NCBI GenBank assembly: GCA_002315565.1
Contig: DCHD01000004.1
Span: forward strand, 1-24,857
DNA: 24,857 bases
Reading direction: 5' to 3'
From: Solobacterium sp. UBA1761
GTDB lineage: Bacteria > Bacillota_I > Bacilli_A > Erysipelotrichales > Erysipelotrichaceae
Part shown: positions 20,413 through 24,857 of the stretch, one piece after another
Layout: every line of letters starts with the position of its first letter
How positions within the stretch are numbered: the stretch's first letter is position 1
The notes under the pieces: generated by a model
Seen by the model: only the letters and a program-made list of their open reading frames with translations
The model's database searches: none
Told to the model about the DNA's origin: nothing
Made by a program: the position numbers and the translations under genes

Positions 20413-22236
20413 TTATTTGTTTTCTTCGATATAATTATCAATTTTATCTTCCAGCATTACAAGCGGTAATGGTCCCATTTCAATAAGTGCTTCGTGGTAT
20501 GAGTATTCATCAAATTTATCACCAAGTTCGCTTTCAGCCTTGTTTCTCAGATTATCAAACAGTATGTAACCTATACCATAACTTACTAAAGTTCCAGGTC
20601 TTGATAGAGCAGAAGAATAGATTGCTTCTACTGTTGAATCATCATACTGATAGATATAGTATTCTTCCATAAACTCTTCAACATCTTCTTTGTTCCAACC
20701 ATAGATGTTGACACCGATATCGCATACCGAATCAAAGATATAGCCATAGATACATAAGGCCTTAGCCATCAGAATAGCATTTTCATTTTCCAATCCTGAG
20801 AAACTGAATGCTTCGAGCATTACATAACTTGCATAGCCTTCTGTATAACCGATAAAACTTTGAGTAGCAGTAAAGCGGTTAGGATCAGTCAGCTGATAAT
20901 AGTAGTTTTCAAACATATGTCCTGGAATGCCTTCATGAGCTATAACCATATAGTCATTGATCGGATCATTCCCCATGGAATTAGGATTTGTTCTGATGAC
21001 GTTGTTGTCTAAATCATCAAGCTGCGGACTTACAAAGTAGGCAATGATAGAATCTGATGCACTTGAAGCATCCAGTCTCGAAATTGAATATTCGATATTC
21101 TCTGGTATCGGGAAAGTATCCTTTGCGTTCTCTTCAAGATATTCAAGCGTTTCTTCGTCATTAAGTCCGAATGCTCCTTCTTTGGTTTCACCATAAGCTA
21201 CGCCATAGAATTCATTTTTAGCTTCTTCATCCTGAAGGCCCCTTACTATCATGTTCCATAAATCTACCAGTTTATCAACACCCATTTCATAGATGTCATC
21301 AATATCTTTGTTTGATGAAGTCTTCAACAGATAGGTTGCTTTGGCATAGTTCTTGTCGATGTTGCATAATTTGGCATCATCGTCATCCAGTTTTCCACGG
21401 TAAGATTCGAGAAGTTTTGCCACTTCTTCAAAGGCAGGGATAATCTCATTGATTACGGTGTCTCTGTTTTCTTTAATGTATTCTTCCTTTTCACTTTCTG
21501 AAAGGAAATCACATTTTGCAATTCGGTTTTCAAAACTTGTAATCAGGGCATTGTCTTCAACCTTGGATACAAAACTTTCGGCATAGTCAACAGAGTAATC
21601 AATAGATGCATCAGTATGATAGATACCATCTTTTGCCTGCAGGGTTACATATTCACACATATCTTTAAGATATCTGTCGGTATCAGCAAGAATCAGCATA
21701 TAGTCATCGACATACTCTTTATCAGTAATCTTGAATTCATCAAGAGTAACTACGACATTGCTTAAAACATCTGTTCCTTCAGAGAAAGGTGTATCGTAAT
21801 GGGCATAACAGGCATTTACGATACTTTCAAGAATTGAATATTCAAACATATCATAGTAATACTGTTCTCTATAACTTAATGAATCGTAGTCAAACTCTTT
21901 TAATGATTCAAGATCATTAACCAGTTCTTCAACATCGGAACTGCTGTCGTATTCTACTTCACCCCAGGAAACTTCCGGTTTTTCAATTCCAAGAGACTTG
22001 TAGTCCTTGATGTTGCTGTGCATGTAGAGATAGTCTTTGGAAACCGTATCAAGGAAATAGTCATCAAGATATTTCTCAAACTCTTCGTTATCAACGGTGT
22101 TGTTTCTATTCTTTTCTTTAACTTCATAGTTATAGATCTGATTGAGATAATACTCTACATCTCTGTCTGTGTTCTTTGGTGAAACACAGGATGTAAAGAG
22201 CAGAAGTGATAATAATAACAGGATAATTCTTTTCAT
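20413..22236 (-). CDS. DUF885-family zinc metallopeptidase-like lipoprotein
   Basis: 607 residues from the ATG at 22236, preceded by AAAGGAG; a longer frame reaching 22290 would run through the argS terminator hairpin and is less likely. The signal peptide ends in a lipobox (LFTSC, Cys17), so the protein is probably surface-anchored. The body matches the DUF885 family: long helical N-terminal region, then AHEGIPGH (about 432-439), an HExxxH-like zinc site, followed by GYTEGYASYVMLE (about 460-472), corresponding to the family's EGWAxYxE element and supplying a possible third ligand. Near the C terminus is ALSRPGTLVSYGIGY. These proteins are thought to be peptidases, but substrates are mostly unknown. 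Second gene after argS, and directly upstream of the cystatin-like lipoprotein gene. Confidence 0.88.
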   Translation of the reverse strand: MKRIILLLLSLLLFTSCVSPKNTDRDVEYYLNQIYNYEVKEKNRNNTVDNEEFEKYLDDYFLDTVSKDYLYMHSNIKDYKSLGIEKPEVSWGEVEYDSSSDVEELVNDLESLKEFDYDSLSYREQYYYDMFEYSILESIVNACYAHYDTPFSEGTDVLSNVVVTLDEFKITDKEYVDDYMLILADTDRYLKDMCEYVTLQAKDGIYHTDASIDYSVDYAESFVSKVEDNALITSFENRIAKCDFLSESEKEEYIKENRDTVINEIIPAFEEVAKLLESYRGKLDDDDAKLCNIDKNYAKATYLLKTSSNKDIDDIYEMGVDKLVDLWNMIVRGLQDEEAKNEFYGVAYGETKEGAFGLNDEETLEYLEENAKDTFPIPENIEYSISRLDASSASDSIIAYFVSPQLDDLDNNVIRTNPNSMGNDPINDYMVIAHEGIPGHMFENYYYQLTDPNRFTATQSFIGYTEGYASYVMLEAFSFSGLENENAILMAKALCIYGYIFDSVCDIGVNIYGWNKEDVEEFMEEYYIYQYDDSTVEAIYSSALSRPGTLVSYGIGYILFDNLRNKAESELGDKFDEYSYHEALIEMGPLPLVMLEDKIDNYIEENK

Positions 22237-22248
22237 AAAGCTCCTTTT

Positions 22249-22272
22249 AAAAAGGCTTTTGCAAGCCTTTTT
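22249..22272 (-). terminator. Hairpin terminator at the end of argS
   Basis: Perfect 10-bp stem AAAAAGGCTT (22249-22258) with AAGCCTTTTT (22263-22272), four-base loop. The minus-strand arm ends in five T residues. It overlaps the argS stop and lies 13 bases before the next ATG (22236), inside the space holding that gene's ribosome binding site, so it may only attenuate readthrough. Confidence 0.75.
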
Positions 22273-23917
22273 ACATCTGTTCAGGCGCACTTACACCAAT
22301 AAGATATAAGGCGTTCTTTAAAACGATTTCACTTGCTTTTACAAGTGCCAGTCTTTCTTTTGTCAGTTCCATATTGTCTCTGTCGATAACTTTGCATTCG
22401 TTATAGAAAGAGTGGAACAGTGAAGCGAGTTTCTGGATATAGTTGCACATTCTGTGCGGTTCCTGATATTCAACGCACTCTTCAATTACGTTAGGGAATT
22501 CGTTAAGCTGTTTAAGAAGCTGTGCTTCTTTGTCGTTTTCAATTAACGGATAAACATCCTTAACTTCATAGGCAATGTCATTTTTCAGGATTGAACACAT
22601 TCTTGCGTGAGCATATTGTGCATAATATACCGGATTGTCATTTGACTTCTTTGTTGCCACATCAATGTCAAAATCCATCTGAGAATTGGCAGCTTTGGAT
22701 ACGAAGAAATATCTTGTCGCATCGACACCGGCTTCTTCAATGATGTCTCTTAAGGCAATGGCTTTACCGCTTCTTTTTGAAAGTTTGAATTCTTCGCCAT
22801 CTTTTAACAGTCTGACCATCTGAACGATGATGACATCAAGATTGTCAGGATTCTTTCCTAAAGCTTTAACAGCAGCCTTAAGTCTTGCAATATAGCCATG
22901 GTGGTCTGCACCAAGAATATCAATTAATCTCTCATGGCCTCTGTTGAACTTGTCCAGATGATAAGAAATATCAGGTGTGAAATAAGTATAAGAACCATCA
23001 GACTTGACTAATACTCTGTCCTTATCATCACCATATTCAGTAGTTCTTAACCAGGTAGCTCCTTCATTTTCAAAAAGCAGTCCTGATTCTTTCAGTTTAT
23101 CAAGTGCACTTAATACCAGATTTCTGGCATAGAGTGTCTTCTCACTTGTCCAGACATCAAACTCAACACCATAGAGTTCAAGGTCTGCTTTCAGTTTGTC
23201 CAGTTCAAGTTTTGTGCCGGTTTCTTTAAAGTACTGGGCACAGTCAGCATATTCAACGTTGACATATTTGTCACCGACTTCATTTTTAATATAGTTTGCC
23301 AGATCGATAATGTCTTTGGCGTGATAACCATCCTCTGGGAACGGTTTTTCAATTCCAAAGAGTTCATGGTATCTGACATAGATTGACCTGCCTAAGTTGT
23401 CAATCTGATTGCCTGCGTCGTTGATGTAGTATTCTCTTGTTACATCATAACCGGTTTTCTTCATCATTCTGGTCAAAGAATCGCCGATTGCTGCACCTCT
23501 GGCATGACCTGGATGAATGTCGCCTGTTGGATTTACTGATACATATTCGACACATACTTTGGTACCTTTGTTGGTATCGGTCTGACCGAAGTTATCTCCG
23601 GCATCAATAATTGTCTTGATGGTAGAAGTTAAAGATGCCTTCTTCATACGGAAATTGATAAAACCAGGACCGGCTATTTCTACAGCTTCAATGTCCTTGT
23701 TTTCTTTTAAAAGTTCTTCTTTTAATTCATTTACGATATCCTGAGGTCTTTTAGATAATACTTTTGTTAAACGCATGGCAATGTTTGTTGAGTAATCACC
23801 ATTGGTTTTATCCTTTGGTATTTCAACCATTACCATTCCCTCACTTGCTTCAAAGTCAAATCTAGTTTTAAGAGCCTTGTTTATCGCGTTAATCAGGTTT
23901 TCTTCTATTTTGTTCAT
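22271..23917 (-). CDS. argS: Arginine-tRNA ligase
   Basis: 548 residues from the ATG at 23917, the normal size of ArgS. It charges tRNA-Arg with arginine using ATP. The N-terminal additional domain (Add-1) occupies about 1-100. The class I catalytic core shows the HIGH-type motif HPGH (135-138) in NPTGDIHPGHARGAAIGDSL, and the KMSKS-like region KLSKRSGKAIALRD. The C-terminal anticodon-binding DALR domain carries YAQYAHARMCSI and ends in the typical NALYLIGVSAPEQM. The open frame extends 52 codons further upstream, but those residues are unrelated to ArgS and overlap the divergent gene. The chosen ATG has no strong ribosome binding site; an extended -10 element TGTTAGAAT ends eight bases upstream. 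Confidence 0.97.
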   Translation of the reverse strand: MNKIEENLINAINKALKTRFDFEASEGMVMVEIPKDKTNGDYSTNIAMRLTKVLSKRPQDIVNELKEELLKENKDIEAVEIAGPGFINFRMKKASLTSTIKTIIDAGDNFGQTDTNKGTKVCVEYVSVNPTGDIHPGHARGAAIGDSLTRMMKKTGYDVTREYYINDAGNQIDNLGRSIYVRYHELFGIEKPFPEDGYHAKDIIDLANYIKNEVGDKYVNVEYADCAQYFKETGTKLELDKLKADLELYGVEFDVWTSEKTLYARNLVLSALDKLKESGLLFENEGATWLRTTEYGDDKDRVLVKSDGSYTYFTPDISYHLDKFNRGHERLIDILGADHHGYIARLKAAVKALGKNPDNLDVIIVQMVRLLKDGEEFKLSKRSGKAIALRDIIEEAGVDATRYFFVSKAANSQMDFDIDVATKKSNDNPVYYAQYAHARMCSILKNDIAYEVKDVYPLIENDKEAQLLKQLNEFPNVIEECVEYQEPHRMCNYIQKLASLFHSFYNECKVIDRDNMELTKERLALVKASEIVLKNALYLIGVSAPEQM

Positions 23918-23925
23918 ACCTAATA

Positions 23926-23934
23926 ATTCTAACA
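23926..23934 (-). promoter_or_regulatory. Extended -10 element of argS
   Basis: Minus-strand TGTTAGAAT (23934-23926), eight bases before the argS ATG. Initiation about seven bases downstream would begin at or next to the start codon, giving a leaderless mRNA. Confidence 0.5.
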
Positions 23935-23937
23935 CAA

Positions 23938-23965
23938 TTGACATACATGTATTTTGTTGTATCAT
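23938..23965 (+). promoter_or_regulatory. Promoter of the cysteine-rich 99-residue protein gene
   Basis: Consensus -35 TTGACA (23938-23943), 16-base spacer, -10 candidate TATCAT (23960-23965). AGGAGG follows at 23974-23979. The spacer begins with the palindrome ATACATGTAT (23943-23952). Confidence 0.65.
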
Positions 23966-23987
23966 ATATTCCCAGGAGGTAATGAGA

Positions 23988-24287
23988 ATGAGAAAATACG
24001 AATTTGCTGCTGTATATGATCCCTGCACTAATGAACCAAGCAACGATGGTCCTTGTCTGATAGTTGCCTGCACCAGAGATCCTCTTATTGCCCACTGTGA
24101 AATGCTTGTAGAGCGCCTTGGTGGTAAATACTATGAGGTCGAGCTGGAATACGATGAAAATTTCAACTATCATCTTGCCTGTGTAAGCTGTGATAAAAAC
24201 GGAGCTTTCTTAAAAGCCTGTCTCGACGAAGACAGAAAGCTTGGCGAAAACGAAATTGAATGTCCAATTGTGTGGGTTAATAATTGA
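23988..24287 (+). CDS. Cysteine-rich small protein of unknown function
   Basis: 99 residues from the ATG at 23988, which lies eight bases after a perfect AGGAGG; an ATG six bases earlier is too close to that site. I do not recognise the family. It has no signal peptide or membrane segment and is acidic. Eight cysteines occur at 13, 23, 28, 37, 65, 68, 78 and 92, including one CxxC pair (CVSC, 65-68), so metal binding or redox activity is possible. The sequence pattern suggests a mixed alpha/beta fold (LIVACT, a helix around HCEMLVERLGG, strands YYEVELEY and YHLACVSC). The gene is divergent from argS, has its own promoter, and is followed by the tRNA-Arg promoter, which overlaps its stop codon. 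Confidence 0.8.
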   Translation: MRKYEFAAVYDPCTNEPSNDGPCLIVACTRDPLIAHCEMLVERLGGKYYEVELEYDENFNYHLACVSCDKNGAFLKACLDEDRKLGENEIECPIVWVNN

Positions 24288-24312
24288 TTTTTTTATCAAA
24301 TCAGTTTATTAT
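24284..24312 (+). promoter_or_regulatory. Promoter of tRNA-Arg
   Basis: TTGATT (24284-24289), 17-base spacer, TATTAT (24307-24312), placing the start about two or three bases before the mature tRNA 5' end. The -35 box overlaps the stop codon of the preceding gene. Confidence 0.6.
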
Positions 24313-24321
24313 TAATGTTGT

Positions 24322-24398
24322 GTCCGAGTAGCTCAGCCGGATAGAGCATACGCCTTCTAAGCGTACGGTCGGGGGTTCGAGTCCCTCCTCGGACGCCA
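24322..24398 (+). tRNA. tRNA-Arg (anticodon TCT)
   Basis: Complete 77-base cloverleaf with encoded CCA. Acceptor stem GTCCGAG pairs with CTCGGAC; D arm GCTC...GAGC; anticodon stem TACGC/GCGTA with loop CTTCTAA, giving anticodon TCT (24356-24358), which reads AGA/AGG arginine codons. The T arm has the TTCGAGT loop, its stem containing one G-T pair. It has its own promoter and terminator. Confidence 0.97.
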
Positions 24399-24410
24399 CC
24401 TTGTAGACAC

Positions 24411-24433
24411 TCACCTGTAAAGGTGATTTTTTT
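24411..24433 (+). terminator. Terminator of tRNA-Arg
   Basis: Stem TCACCT (24411-24416) with AGGTGA (24421-24426), loop GTAA, followed by seven T residues on the plus strand. Confidence 0.9.
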
Positions 24434-24449
24434 ATACCTTCAAAGGCAC

Positions 24450-24478
24450 AAAAAAAGATCTTCCTTTAAAGGAAGACC
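24450..24478 (-). terminator. Terminator of the GAPDH gene
   Basis: Long stem GATCTTCCTTT (24457-24467) with AAAGGAAGACC (24468-24478), one G-T pair, followed on the minus strand by a run of T residues. It lies 14 bases after the stop at 24493, facing the tRNA terminator. Confidence 0.9.
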
Positions 24479-24492
24479 TTTTTGTTTGACTA

Positions 24493-24857
24493 TTATAGAG
24501 AAGCTAAGTACTTGATAGTTCTTACCATCTGAGATGTGTAAGAGTTTTCGTTGTCATACCAAGCAACAACCTGTACTTCGTATAAACCTTCAGCGACTTT
24601 GCAAACCATAGTCTGGTTAGCATCGAATAATGAACCGAATCTCATACCGATAATATCAGATGAAACTAGTTTTTCTTCAGTGTAACCGAATGATTCGTTA
24701 GCCTGTGCCTTCATTGCAGCGTTGATACCTTCAACAGTTACATCATTACCCTTAACAACAGCGTGAAGGATTGTAGTTGAACCTGTGCAAGTAGGAACTC
24801 TCTGAGCAGCACCGATAAGTTTGCCGTTTAATTCAGGGATTACAAGACCGATAGCCT
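24493..24857 (-). CDS. gap: Type I glyceraldehyde-3-phosphate dehydrogenase, C-terminal part
   Basis: About 121 codons visible, running off the right edge; the gene start and the catalytic cysteine region are outside the window. The frame reads AIGLVIPELNGKLIGAAQRV, then PTCTGSTT, a stretch with GNDVTVEGINAAMK, SSDIIGMRFGSLFDA and the family's C-terminal signature WYDNENSYTSQMVRTIKYLA before the stop. GAPDH oxidises glyceraldehyde 3-phosphate to 1,3-bisphosphoglycerate with NAD in glycolysis, in the cytoplasm. The motif usually read as VPTPTGS is VPTCTGS here, so one proline is replaced by cysteine. A strong terminator follows. Confidence 0.95.
   Translation of the reverse strand, partial: AIGLVIPELNGKLIGAAQRVPTCTGSTTILHAVVKGNDVTVEGINAAMKAQANESFGYTEEKLVSSDIIGMRFGSLFDANQTMVCKVAEGLYEVQVVAWYDNENSYTSQMVRTIKYLASL

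Noticed and set aside
22237..22290. Longer start of the DUF885 lipoprotein at 22290
   Set aside because: It would place 18 basic residues before the signal peptide and run through the argS terminator; the ATG at 22236 has a ribosome binding site and opens the signal peptide.
23918..24073. Longer argS start at 24073
   Set aside because: The extra 52 residues do not resemble ArgS and lie antisense to the cysteine-rich gene and its promoter.
24284..24303. TGATTT/AAATCA hairpin after the cysteine-rich gene as a terminator
   Set aside because: The stem is six AT-rich pairs and the T run is in the loop; the bases are better explained by the tRNA promoter.

Overview
The window reads as chromosomal DNA of a low-GC Gram-positive bacterium (Bacillota). 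Most genes lie on the minus strand, use standard stops including TGA, and follow purine-rich ribosome binding sites. The very large surface protein built from BspA-type leucine-rich repeats and InlB-type B-repeats, the lipoproteins and the AT-rich intergenic DNA suggest a host-associated commensal such as a member of the Erysipelotrichia or Clostridia. That placement is inference; no 16S or other decisive marker is present.

Layout. 1-812 (minus) is the N-terminal part of a BspA/DUF285-type repeat surface protein that runs off the left edge. 813-1548 holds no intact gene but contains a decayed copy of the 3' end of tatD (862-1053) and a terminator. 1549-10844 (minus) is one giant surface protein gene, interrupted near its 3' end by an apparent one-base deletion. 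10953-13899 (minus) is a compact operon: abiEi antitoxin, abiEii toxin, tatD, and a zinc-ribbon membrane protein, led by a large palindromic operator. 13975-15285 (minus) is mnmE. 15344-19273 (minus) is scpA-scpB-ABC exporter-mrp. 19324-19776 (plus) is a ribose-5-phosphate isomerase B family gene, divergent from scpA. 19806-20027 is the 3' relic of an isoprenylcysteine carboxylmethyltransferase-like gene. 20052-23917 (minus) is argS, a DUF885 metallopeptidase lipoprotein and a small cystatin-like lipoprotein. 23988-24287 (plus) is a cysteine-rich 99-residue protein of unknown function, followed by tRNA-Arg(TCT). 24493-24857 (minus) is the C-terminal part of glyceraldehyde-3-phosphate dehydrogenase, cut by the right edge.

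How the parts work together. The centre and right are mainly housekeeping: tRNA modification (MnmE), arginine charging (ArgS, tRNA-Arg), chromosome condensation (ScpAB), Fe-S cluster delivery (Mrp), carbon metabolism (RpiB, GAPDH). Accessory material is spliced in: an AbiE toxin-antitoxin pair whose toxin stop overlaps the tatD start, and a surface-protein locus downstream of tatD that appears to have duplicated in tandem, leaving a tatD fossil.

The most interesting signals are the tatD fossil with its paralogous surface gene, the adhesin frameshift at a now almost perfect palindrome, a trinucleotide repeat inside the adhesin promoter spacer, a cystatin-like lipoprotein (QVVAG motif) next to a secreted peptidase, back-to-back extended -10 elements between scpA and rpiB, and several operon-leading genes that look leaderless.
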